The notes below the pieces were generated by a model that saw only the letters and a program-made list of their open reading frames with translations, ran no database searches and was not told where the DNA came from. A stretch of 64,000 nucleotides of DNA from Brachypodius melanocephalos. Its lineage: Eukaryota; Chordata; Aves; Passeriformes; Pycnonotidae. Positions within the stretch are counted from its first letter, which is position 1. Each line of letters starts with the position of its first letter. The translations under genes and the position numbers were made by a program. Shown one piece after another: positions 1-12,306 of the stretch. The stretch lies in assembly GCA_013398615.1 (NCBI GenBank), contig VZSR01003371.1, positions 1,393,967-1,457,966 of the forward strand, written 5' to 3'.

Positions 1-40
1 CAGAATGTGAAAAACATGAAAGCTGAAACTTAAGGCATCA
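1..40 (-). mobile_element. Solo-LTR end, family TGATGCCTT (partial, cut by window edge)
   Basis: The first 40 bases match the 5' end of the LTR family seen complete at 61300-61745, read on the minus strand and ending in AAGGCATCA at position 40. The same block recurs at 28328-28367. The rest of the element lies to the left of the window. Nothing internal is visible, so solo LTR versus provirus cannot be decided. Confidence 0.8.
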
Positions 41-320
41 CTTTAGCTCAGCCAAACCAGAGCTACTGCAGCCACTCCCTCTTCTTCACCCCCAGCCTCA
101 TGTTCCTGTCTTCATTGTCCAACTGCCACTAACAAATCCAGCAGATTTGATACAAACATTGATAATTTATGCAATGTCATGCAGGGAGATAGCTCAGGAT
201 GCTGATGCAGTTAGAAACCAGTCAGATTTTGATCATCATCTCGATTTTGGACAGTCCATTTTCCCTAGCCATGCCATAAGGATATATCATGATTAAGGAT
301 ATAAAGCTGTAACACCCAAA

Positions 321-726
321 GGAAGGCCACAAAAATGGTGAAGGGTCTAGAGGAGAAGCCATAAGAGGAGAGGCTGAAGGTTTGTTCAACCTGGAGAAGA
401 GGAAACTGAGGGGAGATTTATCATATTCAACATCCTTATGAAGGGCATCACCAATCTCTGCTCTCTGTGCACAGTGATAGGACTCAAGGAAATGGCATCA
501 AAAGGGGGTTTAGGATGGATATTAGGAAAAGGTTCCTCCCCCAGAGGGTGGTCAGGCACTGAACAGGCTCCCCAGAGAGACAGAGCTCAAGAAATGCTTG
601 GACAATGCTCCCAGGCACAGGGTGGGATTGCTGGGGAGCCTTGTGCAGGGCCAGGAGCTGGATTGCTGATCTTTGTGGGTCCCTTCCAACCCAGGATATT
701 CTATTCTATGATCCTGTGATTGTTCT
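321..726 (+). mobile_element. CR1 LINE, 5'-truncated 3' end
   Basis: This is a non-LTR retrotransposon fragment of the avian CR1 family on the plus strand. It runs from a block like GGAAGGCCACAAAAATGGTG, through the conserved GATATTAGGAAAAGGTTCCT region, to the CCCTTCCAACCC block and a TATTCTATGATCCTGTGAT tail near 720. It is non-coding 3' sequence; the reverse transcriptase part is absent. An overlapping 93-codon open frame is simply translation of this repeat. Confidence 0.92.
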
Positions 727-3700
727 GTATTGATAAAGCAAGCCAGGAAATGAGACCACATGGAAAAGAATGGGATTGAGGGCAGCAAACCAAATTTCCA
801 GTGACTTAAAGTGCCCAATGGCTCTTGTCAGCATACATGGGTGCATGCTTGTGTTTGTGGATGTTTATTTCTAAGTACACACAAATAAAAATCCATAGAT
901 CAAGCATTCCTAGACTGTTATATGTAAGACTGGGAATATTAAAGAAACCATAATAAATAATTGAAAATATGCCATTGAGAGGCTTTTACACGAGCTGCAA
1001 GGTACTTGAAGGTACTTGTGCTTTGGCAGCAACTTCCTAAGGAAGAGAGAACAAAATTCATAGAAAACTGATGTCATACTAGTCCTGACCTCCCTGGGGG
1101 TGGTGTTGGGTAAACACCTCCAGGCATTAATTAATTAGTCAGTGATTAACAGTGCCCAGCTCATCAGGAGCAAGGCACAGATTTCCCAGCTCCTTCCATC
1201 ACCCATGGGATGGACACAGGAGGGGCCAGCACCTGTGTCTCCTGATGAGGTGTAAGGGCAAGGTCTGGGGCAAGCACATAAAGGGATGGTGAGGAGGCTG
1301 CAGCTCCTGCAGGGCTGGTGGCAACCCAGGACTGGATTTTGTGGTTATAAACTGCAAAAACACAAGGTCTTACAGCTGGCCCAGGGGAATGCTGCTGTTC
1401 CAGTCCTGAGTGGATCCAACCTTTTGTGAAGTAGGAGAGACTCTGCTCTTGCTGCCATGTGGAGAAGATGCCTTCACCTCTGGACAGTGGAATTCAAACC
1501 ACCTCCTCCCACCCACACTACCAGGGGCTCCCTCAAGAGGAAAGCAGAACATTACCAGGTAGAACCTTTTCCTGATTCATTTGTGTCCATCTTTTTCTCT
1601 GTATTTGCTGTGATTTCATTTTCCCCTTTCTAATGTTTTCTACAACAGTAAAACCCAACTCCTCTGCAAACAGCCTCTGCTAATATTGTTTCATGCTTTA
1701 TTACAAATGCATAAGTTGTGCTATTATTATCTTTACTGAAGTTTTTCTCCTGTCCCATGACCTAGAGCTAAATGAACATTTTTTTTCCCTCTCTCTGCAT
1801 GGGATGTTTATTCCCTTTTCTAGCATTTATCTAGCACCTCTCATATGGCAAATATGCTCTTTGCTTTGTTTTTAATTTAGCAGTGGCTGTGAATGTGAAA
1901 ACCAGCTTCTACTCCTTACTTCTGACAGACAAGAAGTTTTGCCTCATGGGTTGGTAGTTTTTAATCCCAACTTTGGAGTTATTAGGCAATTGGTGTTTTA
2001 TAACTGGTGTTGATTAATAACTGGAGAACAGTGATCACTGGTTGAACAGGCAAAAATGTCACTATTTTGAAATTATTTATTGTACTACAGTTTGAATAAA
2101 TTCTGAACAAATATGCAAATATTGGGTAGAAAAAGCAGATCTTGAAGGGTGAGTTTAAACTTTCTAAATAATTAATTACTTTTTCTTCCTTTTTTTGATG
2201 ATGGAGAAAACCTAAGATCACTCAAGTCTTAATAATCTCTTCTCGGTTAAATGCCTTTAAGTGTGTGGTATGGATCAGCAGAAAGATGTGACTCTCAGGG
2301 AACAATTTGATTAACCCAAGTTCTGGGTTGTTTATTTTTTCTTTTAAGCTCTCTGTGTGAGAGGATTTTGCTCTTCTTGTTCCTCAGGAAATAAATGGTA
2401 AGAGCAGATAAATGCTAGGGAGTGCTCTTCCAGGTTCTAGAACTCTTTGATGTCAAATACAGAAGGGAATTTGGTTAAAGTGCTAATCCATGACTGCCCA
2501 AGATCTTTAATCACTAATGTGTTCCACGGTGCTCTTTTATCATTTACTGGTTGCCCAGGAGTGGTCTGGGAATGGGGCTGCTCTTGGGACACTGTGTGGA
2601 GAACGTGTGAACTTTCTTTCCACCTTGTACAGTTCTCCAAAGCTGCCCCAGCAGCCTTTGTGTTCCAAAATACACTGAGATGACCTCATACCAAACCTCA
2701 AAAAAGGCAGTTCAGGTCTGCAGAAATTTTTTTTTCTCCCCTTTTAATTTAGCAGTAGAGAGGCATCCTCCAAGAATGGCAGCAAACTCTTCACTAAATA
2801 GATGAATGTGTTCTTAATCTGAGTATTTTCTGCTTGCCAAGAGCAAGAACAAAAACATTTGGAAATCACCTGGATTTCCAGGAAGACTTCCCAAAATCTG
2901 CCTGCTGGAAGCTGCATTAGAGCACCCCTGAACCCCTCTGCAATGACAGAAAGATTTCACCAGTAGCCATGGTATCATCAGGCAAGCTCAGAATCAGAAA
3001 ATGAGTTCAGACTCTTGTTTCCACCCTGCCTCCTCCTCCCATCTGGTAAATATTTCCTCTATTTTATAAGACCATTTTCCTTGGCCCTCCTTGATCTTGA
3101 TCTGTCAATCACCTGTAGGTAACTCTCAGGAAAAATGTTCATCCTTTCTAAGCAGGAAGCTCAGAGATTGATCTCTCTACTCCAGTCTCCCTCCAGGCAA
3201 ACTCACATCGTCTTCAGTGTGATTATGTACCAATTCAAGCTCAGCAAGGTCAGGACCAAGTTTATAATCCTTCCCCGTGATCCCTCTGGGCTATCTTCGT
3301 CCTCTTTAGCCATTCTTGTGCTCATCCACGAATTCAGACAGCTTGTGTCATCCTTCAGGCAAGGGATCATGGTTGAGGGCAGGGAAAAGTTTTCTTTACG
3401 TACCTTAAAATAAAAACAAGCAAAATACCAGCCTTTTCTACTTGACTTTGAGGCGAAACTCTCATTCAAATTCCCATCACTTCGGATTTATCTTTCCTAG
3501 CTTTAGCTGTCTTAGGTGTGTTTAGGCATGCCCAACATCTGTTTTAAGCTAAAAACCTAAGCTCCATGAGCAGCTGGAAAAGATGTCCAGGGATGCTCCA
3601 CAGGTTATGTTTTTTTACCCTTTAGACTGACAGGGAGGCAGGATTCTGTCAGGGTAAATGTAACTGTGACAGGTACATGTTTTCCCAGATGTGTTTCTAT

Positions 3701-3897
3701 TCTCTGAAAATTCAAAAGTCCTCTTGAGGCTGTGTCCTGTGATATCCCTTTCTTTTCCTCTATTTCCCAGGGTAATCATATTCATTTGTTCTTTGTCTCT
3801 TTTTATATTTAAATTCTTCAGGGAAGATCTTCCTTTTCAGGGTGTGTTTCCACAGCAGCCAACACAGGACAATCCTCTTCTGGATTGAAGACAGAAG
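727..3897. other. No gene seen (3.2 kb)
   Basis: AT-rich unique-looking sequence with only short open frames (at most about 90 codons). A GC-richer island at about 1081-1330 contains an ATTAATTAATTAG motif and a CATAAAG element. It could be an old LTR remnant, but I could not match it to anything else in the window. Confidence 0.6.
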
Positions 3898-3967
3898 AGT
3901 AAGGAATTAGAATAATAGTAAGGAATAGTAAGGACAAATAGTAAGGAATTAGAATAATAGAATAATT
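3898..3967. repeat. Short degenerate tandem repeat, AGTAAGGAATTAGAATAAT type
   Basis: The 19-base unit AGTAAGGAATTAGAATAAT occurs at about 3899-3917 and again at 3941-3959. Shortened copies beginning AGTAAGGA lie between them and an AGAATAAT remnant follows. The repeat lies immediately left of a minus-strand CR1 3' end, so it may have grown from CR1-tail-associated simple sequence; that origin is inference. Confidence 0.75.
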
Positions 3968-3974
3968 TATAATG

Positions 3975-4397
3975 AAAAATACCTCTATGATCAATCCCAG
4001 CCATTCCCCCAGCACTGCCAAGGTCACCACTATCCTGCATCCCCAAGTGCCACATCCACATGGCTCTTAAATTCCTTCAGGGATGGGGAGACCACTAGCG
4101 CCTTGGACAACCAGTGCCAGGGATGGAAAACCCTTTGGGTGAAGGAATTTTCCCCAAAATTCAGTCTAAAACTTTTCTGGCACAACTTGAGACCTTTTCC
4201 CCCTGTCCTATCCCTCGTTCCCTGGGAGCAGAGCCTGACCCCTGCTTGGTTCCACTCTCCTGTCAGGCACCTGTAGAAATTGATAATATTTCTCTTCAGC
4301 CACTTTTTCTCCAGGCTGAGCTCCCCCAGAGCTCCCTCAGCTGCTTCTCACCAGGCTTGTACTCCAGACCCTTCCCCAGCCCATTTGTGAACCTGTA
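3975..4397 (-). mobile_element. CR1 LINE, 3' end
   Basis: Reads as CR1 on the minus strand. On the plus strand one sees, in order, the CCCAGCACTGCCAAGG block, CCCCAAGTGCCACATCCACA, the AGGGATGGGGA block, the CTCCCTGTCCTATCCC-like block and CCAGGCTGAGCTCCCCCAGA. Together they span most of the CR1 3' region. The extreme tail at the left is eroded. No coding part is retained. Confidence 0.9.
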
Positions 4398-4399
4398 AA

Positions 4400-5960
4400 T
4401 GTGTTGGGTGTGGCAGTAGCACCAAGTATGAGCAATTCTATATAAGAAACTTTCCTTGGAAAGCCATTGACCTCAACATGCAGTCAAGATTAATGCAGCA
4501 GATTAATTAATTCACTCCTAATTTGCCTTTAGTTCTCTTTGGACTATCAGTGGTTTGTAATTTTTTTCACCGTAAGAAACAACAGTTGCAGTATTTTCTT
4601 TGTAATTAAGCTTGTGGAAATGAACATGTTATTTTGCTATAACAGTTGAAAAACAACATTATTTAATTGAATATAGATAGATTTCAAAGCCACTTGTTCC
4701 AACATAGTCCTTATAGGCTGTTGCCCACAGTCGATTTAGTGGTTGCTGTGGCTAATCTGATGCTTTATAAATGATTGCAGTTATCTATGAGGACATTAAA
4801 ATATATTGAACATATTTTAATACAAGTTCACATGGACTATTTTGTCTAACCAGCTTGTAGCTGAGAAAACCAGATCTGTGTCCATCAAATATATTTGCAT
4901 CCAGAATCTGTTGATATTTGAGTGCTCCTGAAAACATTGAGCAAACACTTACCTCAATATTGAATGGGTAGATGGGCTGCATACAGAAATATCAAATGGT
5001 CTCCTCCTCACAGCAATTGCCTTTGATGGGACTCAGAGTTAAGCACATAATTAAATGCTTTTTGGCAGAAGTAGAAATTAAGCATATTTTTATGTACATG
5101 GGGGAATTCCAGACTTATTTTCAGGTTATTTGACTTATCAGATAAATTCCTTCCACTTTGGGAACCCCTCTAGAACTAGGAATGGCTAGCAAAGGAATGT
5201 GTTGGGTATATAATTTAATAATAATTTTTGTGCAGAGCCCTGGCATGGAAGGCCTGGTATCATTAGATCTGAAAGGGTCAGGATTAGGGTCATAACTTTT
5301 TATTGAAGTTATTGTATATTAATAGATTCCCACTTTTGAGAAGCAGTTTGTTTGCTCATGCAAGGTCAAAGCTTGAATGTGATATGCAGTGACAAACTGG
5401 TTGATTTACCTTAGGCCATGGAAAACCTCACTGTTCATATATTTTATATTCTCCTGCTCCAAAATTCCTTATACACATAATTGAATGCAGAGGACAGAAA
5501 TGTGTTGTTCACTTGGAGAAAATGTGAAGTGAGGGAAAGGAAGCTGAAAAGGAGAAGGGGCATTTAGAAGCAGGCAAAATTTGCCTCTATAGGAAATTAA
5601 ACAATCACTTTGTCAGCCTAGCTGTGAGATAACCCTTCCAAAGGCTCTTTAGAAGGACAAAACATAAGGACTTGTTTATTTACTTATATGTGCACACACA
5701 GAGAGGAGAATGGAGGTAATTTATGACATTCAAATGATTCCCGTATTTGTGTCTGAGCTCACCTTGCAGGAAATGTTAAGATCATTCCCTGTTTTGAAGA
5801 TTAGTGCAAAGCTAATCCTGGGCTGAACTCGAGGCAATTGAAAAAGTCTGACACAAATGTGCTTTGCTGACATTGAGAGAAATTCAGGCAGGGAATTGGC
5901 AGACTTGAGTCTGTGCCCTTATTAAAGCCCATTTCTCCCACGTGGCTTAGCAAATTCAGC
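4400..5960. other. No gene seen (1.6 kb)
   Basis: Strongly AT-rich sequence with homeodomain-like TTAATTAATT at about 4501-4510 and few stop-free stretches. One candidate 24-base microexon on the minus strand at 4953-4976 is listed separately. No repeat family was recognised here. Confidence 0.5.
4953..4976 (-). other. Candidate 24-nt microexon (speculative)
   Basis: On the minus strand, a pyrimidine-leaning run ending TTCTGTATGCAG precedes 24 bases that end in GAG, followed directly by GTAAGTG, a near-consensus 5' splice site. The 24 bases are a multiple of three and open in the frame giving PIYPFNIE. I do not recognise this peptide. Splice-like motifs this close together also arise by chance in 64 kb, and no flanking exons are visible. 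Confidence 0.15.
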
Positions 5961-5963
5961 AGG

Positions 5964-6068
5964 GTTTTTTTGTTGTTGTTTGTTGGTTTTTTTGGTTGGT
6001 TTTTTTGTTTTTTTTGGTTTGGTTTGGGGGTTTTTTTGTTTGTTTTTTGGGTATTTTTGTTGTTTGTT
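5964..6068 (+). repeat. T/G low-complexity tract
   Basis: About 105 bases composed almost only of T and G, with T runs of up to eight and GG pairs, including GGTTTGGTTTGGGGG. It is a decayed simple repeat; the open frames on both strands through it are low-complexity artefacts. Confidence 0.9.
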
Positions 6069-6069
6069 T

Positions 6070-7694
6070 CCCATCATAAACTATGTGCTTTAGCTGTAAT
6101 TTTTTCCATCTTGGTAACACTGGAAAGAAGCAAATTTCACAGGGGTAGTGGCTCGTCATACTCCTAAGTAAAGCCACAAATCTTGAAAAAGGAAATTTAA
6201 AAACAAAATCTTGGTGTTAAGTGAGTGAACACACACAAGACAGTCAAGGACACTCAGAATTCCGAGACTGGGGGGAAGGGAAGAGACTCATGAGTGAACC
6301 TGTAGCCTGAGATTTCTTTTCCCAGTATTTTGTTTGTCTGTGGCAGGTTTACCCTGGTTGGATGTCAGGTGCCCACCAAAGCCATCGTGTCCCTCCCCTC
6401 CTCAGCTGAACAGGGGAGAGAAAAATCTGACTGGAGACAGTGGTTTGATTTATTGCCAACCAAATCAGAGTGGGGGCAATGAGATGGAAAGCCAAATCTT
6501 AAAACACCTTCCCTCCAACCTTCGCTTCTTCCTGCACTCAACTTCACTCCCAAATTCTGTTGGAAATCTGCTTTTCGGGAAGGAACAGTGTCTTGGCAGG
6601 AAGCGGGTCTGGACAGTGAGATCAGGTACTTCAGATTAGCTCCTATACCCACTGCTGTGTCCTTCAAGCTGCTTTGGGTGTGCTTCATCATCAATAACTC
6701 AGTCCTACTGAATGATTGCCCAGTCCCTACCATGGTCTGTACAGATGGGAACATGGACTCTGATTCTTGGTATTCTGGACCACACTTCAGATAAATGGCT
6801 AAAATAGCCCAAAGCAGGCAAAAAAGGTTCCCCAACAATGCCTGCTCAGACTATTTGAATGTGGGCATCTGCTAAAGTGCCAATATTAGGAACTTCATCA
6901 CCTAGAGTAAAGAAAAAAGAAAGATTTCTGCCAAAAATGGGTCATCACCTGGAGCAGCCCATGTCTTTGAAAATTCACAATCCTAGTAGAGGTAATCTAG
7001 GATTGCAATCCAGGTGATTTGGCACCTTGTAGGAAGATGTAAGACACATCTGAGCAGAGGTAGCAAAGAAAGTTGTCTGGTTCATCTTATACAAAACAAT
7101 GCAGCACCATAACAAAATAGCATCTTAGGTCTTCCCAACAGTACAGAAAATCAGCTCAGTGTTGCAGTAGATATAGGAAGTCCTATTTTTCGGCTGAATT
7201 CTGATTTAGCCACATTTCTTCCAGTTCACTAGAGAGAGCAGCTTCTGCTGGATCAGACAGGCATGTACTCCACTCCAGCCTGCAAGAAGATAAAGAGCTG
7301 TAGGAAACCAAGAATTAAAACCTGCTGGTCCATGACAAAAGATAAATGGAGTACTGAAAGGAAAAGAAATGTCTAATGAATTTTATATCTATAAAGGATG
7401 GAGATTGGTCATGTTCCTCTGCAGAAGACACCTGTTCAAATACCCTTATTAGGGTGATAATGAGCAGGATGACTCTTATGACTGGGATGCTAATGAGCAA
7501 AGCCACAATTTTTGTCATAAAGTGTTCCTGTGGATAGCAGGGATAACGAGTGAGCTGAGCTGTTACTTGTCATCATAGGAATCGGAGTCCCTGATCATGA
7601 GAAACCGAAACTGAACTCCAAATATGTGGGAGTTTTCCTGTAAGTGCAAAGAGTTTTGGGACACTTTGGGCAAGATCTGCATTTTGTGTGCTTT
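6070..7694. other. No gene seen (1.6 kb); contains the longest ORF
   Basis: The minus strand carries a 157-codon open frame (6365-6838), the longest of the window. It starts with a hydrophobic stretch but shows no recognisable domain, no repeats and no splice context, and its composition matches its surroundings. I treat it as chance. A short hairpin at 6978-7005 is listed separately. Confidence 0.5.
6978..7005. repeat. Perfect 9-bp inverted repeat
   Basis: CAATCCTAG at 6978-6986 and its exact complement CTAGGATTG at 6997-7005 are separated by ten bases. It could fold as a hairpin. No T-run or gene follows, and the role is unknown. Confidence 0.7.
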
Positions 7695-7699
7695 GTGCC

Positions 7700-8335
7700 T
7701 GTCCTAGGGTGACTTTATGATGCTTGTATCCCCAATTGTCTGTTCTGATTGTGCTGTATATTGAGTTCTGAGCCTTTCAGACTGGTTCTGAGAGTGAAAT
7801 GTGAGAAGGAGAAGCATCAAGTTTGTTTTGGAGAAAACTGCCTGATTCCTACGCGTTCCTTCTCCAGTGTGTGTTCGGTGAGGTTCAGACGGACTGTGGG
7901 ACAGAGATCTCTCTGCTTTCACTTAGTTTTAGCTAGCTGAGGCAGAGAAGCTCCCTGGACTGTTTTTTTTTTCCTATTCTTGGGACTGTTTAAACCTGCT
8001 CTGGAGTGAAAAACCCAGAGGAGCACCAAGAGTTGGCACCTGCAGCCCACCAGGGCCTGGACCTCCAGAGGGATTGATGAGAGACTGAGCGAGCTGAGCC
8101 ACCCACGGCAAGGATATTCTGAATTTACCATCTCACTTCAGAACAAGTAAAGGTTTTGTTGTTTCATATTATTCATTCTTTGTGCTTGTGGGCACTTTGT
8201 TAAATAAATAGTTTTTCCCACTTTTCTCCGAGGAAGTTCTTTCCTGGACCAGTTGGGGTGAGGGGCCATTTGGGTTTGCTCCCCAGAAGGATCCTATTCA
8301 AGGGTTTTCTCCCAAATTTGCCCTAAACCAGGACA
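7700..8335 (+). mobile_element. Complete solo LTR, TGTCCT...AGGACA family (ERVL-like)
   Basis: A 636-bp element with TGTCCT at its 5' end and AGGACA at its 3' end, the TG...CA ends expected of a retroviral LTR. A poly(A) signal AATAAA lies at 8213-8218, about 120 bases from the 3' end, giving plus-strand orientation. The flanks are GTGCC (7695-7699) and ATGCC (8336-8340), a 5-bp target duplication with one mismatch, as usual for ERVL elements. No internal viral sequence adjoins it, so it is a solo LTR. Family assignment is by the terminal motif and duplication length only. Open frames inside it are not genes. Confidence 0.8.
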
Positions 8336-9696
8336 ATGCCACGTGCCTCAGCTGATCATCTGCACGTCTTTTGTTTTATTTCTTACAAAAAAAAAAAATT
8401 ATCCTAATAATCTGAGTTTGTTAACAGGAAATTATCGCTCATTCACCTGACAAATTCTGTGCTGGTGAGAGTAGACTCATGTGATTCATGTTGGGTCTTC
8501 AATCAAAGCCTGGTGCTTTCCTAGAAGGTGCAGTCAGTGCCAGGGGCTGAGTCTTTCTTCAATTACTTGAGAAGCCCTGACTATTGCCAACAAAGTCAGT
8601 CAGAAATGAGATCAGGTCAGATGGGACATGACAACCCCATTTAATAGATCACGTGAGAAATGCTGTGAAATCTCAATGGCTGATCTTGCCCTACATTCAT
8701 CACAGGCAAATCCCCAGCAGTTTCTTTTTAAAGCTGCTTTTTTTCAAGTTAACACTTTCATGAGTGTGGCTTCAAACACAGGGTTTCTTGTGAAATTCTT
8801 TGCGTCCTTAGATGGAAGATGCAAACCAAAATATGCTTGTGATTTATTATTACGTACACTCAGACTTTGTAGTGAAGCTGGAGTCTAGTTTCTTGTTCTA
8901 AATTAATTAAATATTCCTGTCAAAAAGGGAGAAAGTGATTCTCTGACAGGGGTGGCTGGAAACACCCAACAGAAACATGGGATTAACTGAGAAACTATCA
9001 CCTAAGCATTCCAGGTCCTGAAGCAGTGGCCATCTGGCAAGGGCTTAAACATTCCCTGCCATACCTTGTGAAGGAGCAGGCACTCCCGTGCGAAATACTC
9101 AGGTGAGGTGATGACAGGAAAATGACCTTCTGAAAAAAATCCTGCTGCAAGCTCTGCACTAACAGATGTGCAGGAACCTTTGATTGCAGTAATTGTGATT
9201 TTACAGTGATAAAGCAGGTCTCATCCTGGGTCCCACAGTGCCCTGTGTAGGATCACACTGCTGAGGTGCTGACACCTGGTACCAGCTGGTGAAACCAAGT
9301 CATGGTGGCATTGAGGAAATGAGAAAAATCTCTGATGAGAAGGAGAACTCGCAAATGTGCCCCAAATGCAACTGCAGGGCAAGAAAGTAAATGTCTGATT
9401 TTAAGAGATTATTTATCACCTAGCATTGCTGTATCTTTGAGCCTGGCTCATGGCTTTTAAACACCAATGATTGCCAATATTAAAAGTGAGATATTTGACT
9501 TCAAGTGCTCAGACCCTTCTCTTCCCATGAACTCTTTTTAGATACAGCCCCACACCCTGAGGCTGGTTCACAGCTTTCAGTTCTTTACCCTATGAAGAAC
9601 AGCCACAAATCCTACACAACTTTTTATCTGAGAAGTTTACGAAAAAAGGGTCTTCTCACCTGTACACAACTGTTCAGAGAAATGGGCATCTTCAGG
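8336..9696. other. No gene seen (1.4 kb)
   Basis: Unique-looking sequence. It contains an A run at about 8388-8398 and an 86-codon frame at 8628-8888 without recognisable features. No repeat family was recognised. Confidence 0.5.
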
Positions 9697-9880
9697 TGAC
9701 AGCTCATCCAGTGCCACCCCCTGCCATGGGCAGGGACATCTTACACCATCCCAGGGTGCTCCAAGCCCCATCCAACCTGGCCTTGGACATTTCCAGGGAT
9801 CCAGGGGCAGCCACAGCTTCTCTGGGCAACCTGTGCCAGGGTCTCAGCACCCTCACAGGGAAGGATTTCTTCATGAAATA
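9697..9880 (-). mobile_element. CR1 LINE fragment
   Basis: The plus strand shows the reverse complement of CR1: CTGCCATGGGCAGGGACATC, CCAAGCCCCATCCAACCTGG, then CCAGGGGCAGCCACAGCTTC and CTGTGCCAGGGTCTCAGCAC. The extreme CR1 3' tail is missing on the left, so the copy is truncated or eroded at both ends. Confidence 0.9.
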
Positions 9881-11984
9881 CCTAAAATTGTTATAATATG
9901 CTAATAAATAACCATGAGAGAAGTGTCTGTGTGAGCCAAGTGAAACTTGAGGTGGTTTTGAACCTGACAAGACATCTGCCCAAATTCCAAACATTTAGAG
10001 CTCCCTGGAAGACCCAGGTCCTGTGATACATTTGCTGGAAATCTGTCTTAACAGGACTAGAGATTCTGCCTTTGATAAGTAGGATGATTAGACACCAATT
10101 CTAAACAACACACTGTTTTCAACACTTATTCTCAATCATTTATGCAGCAGAGAAAAAAAAAAAAAAAGAGGAACTCTAAAAATTGTATTTTGGATTCCCA
10201 TGAGGGCTCACCTTCACCATGGAACTAAAAAAAAAAAAAAAAAAAAGGTAATTTTTAAGTCAAAACAAAAATATATGCTGAATTTTCACAGGCACTTTGG
10301 GGGTGGGAAGCAAAAAGTTTGGGAATATTCAGGAGAAACATTTATATTATAACTCTGCTAGGAAACAATGTGCTCTAATTAGGTGGCAGCAGGCTTGCAG
10401 TATCCACACAGTCCTACTCACATCATTAATATTTTATCCTAACTGGGACCCATCATGCATTCTTTAACATTCGTTTTCTGCACTTCACAGGTTACGGGCA
10501 GGTCTTCACTTTCCATGCCTACATGATAATAAATCAAGGTCTTTAGCAAACATTTTAAAAAAGAAAATTGGAGGGGTTTTTTGGGGGTTTATTTTTGCCA
10601 CAGAAAGGTAAGGATTATGATTTACCCACTGCTGGGACATTTATTCCTACTGTGAATGATAGCAGAGATAGAAAATTGACTGGAAAATTGCTTTGAATTA
10701 TATCTACACCAAATTCTTGTATTTTTCTGTGTGTGGAGGGTGTCTGCAACGCATTTATTTTACATCTAGGTTTCTATGCATTCTGCCATACACAGGTTTA
10801 GTTGGGAAGGTCACTGAGTAGGATTGCTCATTTCAAATCCAAAGAAGAAAATGTACCCAGCTACCTCTGGCCTGTATTTCAGGTGAGTGTGCCCAGCTTT
10901 CCCTCAGCTGCTCTTTCAAGCTGGCATTTTTAAATGGATTTTAGTCTATTGTCAAGCAGCTGCTCGTGTAGGGTCACCACTGAAATGAGCCCTGCTGTGA
11001 AAATGCATTTCCTGCACAGATGTTTCTGTCTGCATTTCCTCGGTCAGGAATGGACCAGGAGGTTTCATCATTTTGGTGATGAATTGAGGGGGGAAAGTGA
11101 GGACAAAACATTGATGGGAAAGATAGCTGCAAGTTAAAATCACAGAGTAGATATGTCAAAAAAAAAAAAAAAAAAAAAAGCTGAAACTTCCATGCCAGGT
11201 ATTTCCATCAACCTCAATGAACTAGAGATGCGTCTCTTGAAAATAAAATTCTGCTGTGTGGCCTTCTGAGCCTGCAAATGCTCTTCTTTTCCTGTTAGTT
11301 CCCACTTGCTTCACATTTCTGTTTCCTAGCCCTGTTTTCTGTTGAGTTAAAATTCCCTCCAGCTCTCTCTCCATCTTTCATATTAAGTCTAATTGTTTCT
11401 CCCCTTTACTACTTTAGAAAAAAATCATGTTGGACTTCTGTTTGGGTAGTGCTTTTTGATGTTAAAGATCATTTGCCTTTCATCTTTCATCTCCTTTAAA
11501 GAGGAATTTTCTTTCAAATGTGGTCTTTCTTCAGCTTCTTATTTATCTTTTGATTCTTCTTCCTTTGCAGATTGATATTTTTTTTTTGCCCAGATTTCTT
11601 TTTTTACTGTTGCACAGTTTAAATTGCTTTTTCTCTGTTAGGCCTCTGACCTCATAAATCTGTATCTCCTTTATCAAAAAGATCAGAGGAAAAAGGAGAA
11701 AAGAAAGGAGAAGCTCACTAAGTGGCAAAAAATCAATACAATATATGCACAATACTCATTTGTGGGAGCTGAGGTGAATCTGCACTATCTGAATTATTGA
11801 AGAATTGATGAACTTTACCAGGATCAAGGTCCCATTGTGCTTCACCAAAGACCATCCTTAAGGAGTTTAAGCAAACAGCGTGTACAAAAAAGTAGAGGAA
11901 AAGATAATTCCCCATCTGTAGGAGGGAGAATTGAGATTCAAGACAAGGTTTTCCAAAGACCTCAAATTCTCTCACCCTGATCGG
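9881..11984. other. No gene seen (2.1 kb); three long A runs
   Basis: Pure A runs stand at 10153-10167 (15), 10227-10246 (20) and 11158-11179 (22). No gene-like sequence precedes them, so I cannot call any a processed-pseudogene tail. The remainder is AT-rich with short frames only. Confidence 0.5.
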
Positions 11985-12306
11985 CCCAGTGCCAGGACAA
12001 AAGCACCTCTTGGTCCCTTTAGCTGTTCCTCAAGGAATGTGGCTATTTTCTGTTGGGCATCAAGCAAAAAACCCTCCTGGATCATTGTATACTTAAGAGA
12101 GAGCACAGAGGTTCTTGGGGATTTTTGGGGGTGCCTTAGCAGGTGCAAGGGACCTCCCTGCATCGTGCACAGCTTTTATTCTTATGTTCTGTATAGTTTA
12201 TTATTTTCTATTTAATGAAAACCTTTTCACTTTTTCAAAACACCTCCGATCAAGCCGTCTCGCTAATTAATCTTAAACCATTTTTGGGAGGTTGCTGGTC
12301 ACCCTC
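11985..12306 (+). repeat. Unnamed dispersed repeat, copy 1 (pair with 30935-31262)
   Basis: This stretch aligns end to end, with many substitutions and small gaps, to 30935-31262. Shared landmarks in order are CCAGTGCCAG, the CTTTAG block, TGGGG...GGTG.(C/T)TTAGCA, a TTTTCT/GTTATTTT T-rich block, a short block near AAAACACACCT, GCC(A/G)TCTCGC, AACCATTTT and the closing CACCCTCAG. The copies are old. Function and class are unknown; an LTR or internal ERV remnant is possible, but no TG...CA ends were found. Confidence 0.65.

Noticed and set aside
3203..3469. Acidic minus-strand frame near 3.3 kb considered as an exon
   Set aside because: The possible acceptor, donor and open frames do not agree on one reading frame.
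6365..6838. 157-codon open frame on the minus strand, longest in the window
   Set aside because: No recognisable domain, no splice or promoter context, composition like the surroundings; frames of this size are expected by chance in 64 kb on six frames.
10153..11179. Long A runs as tails of processed pseudogenes
   Set aside because: No gene-like body or target duplication is found upstream of any of them.
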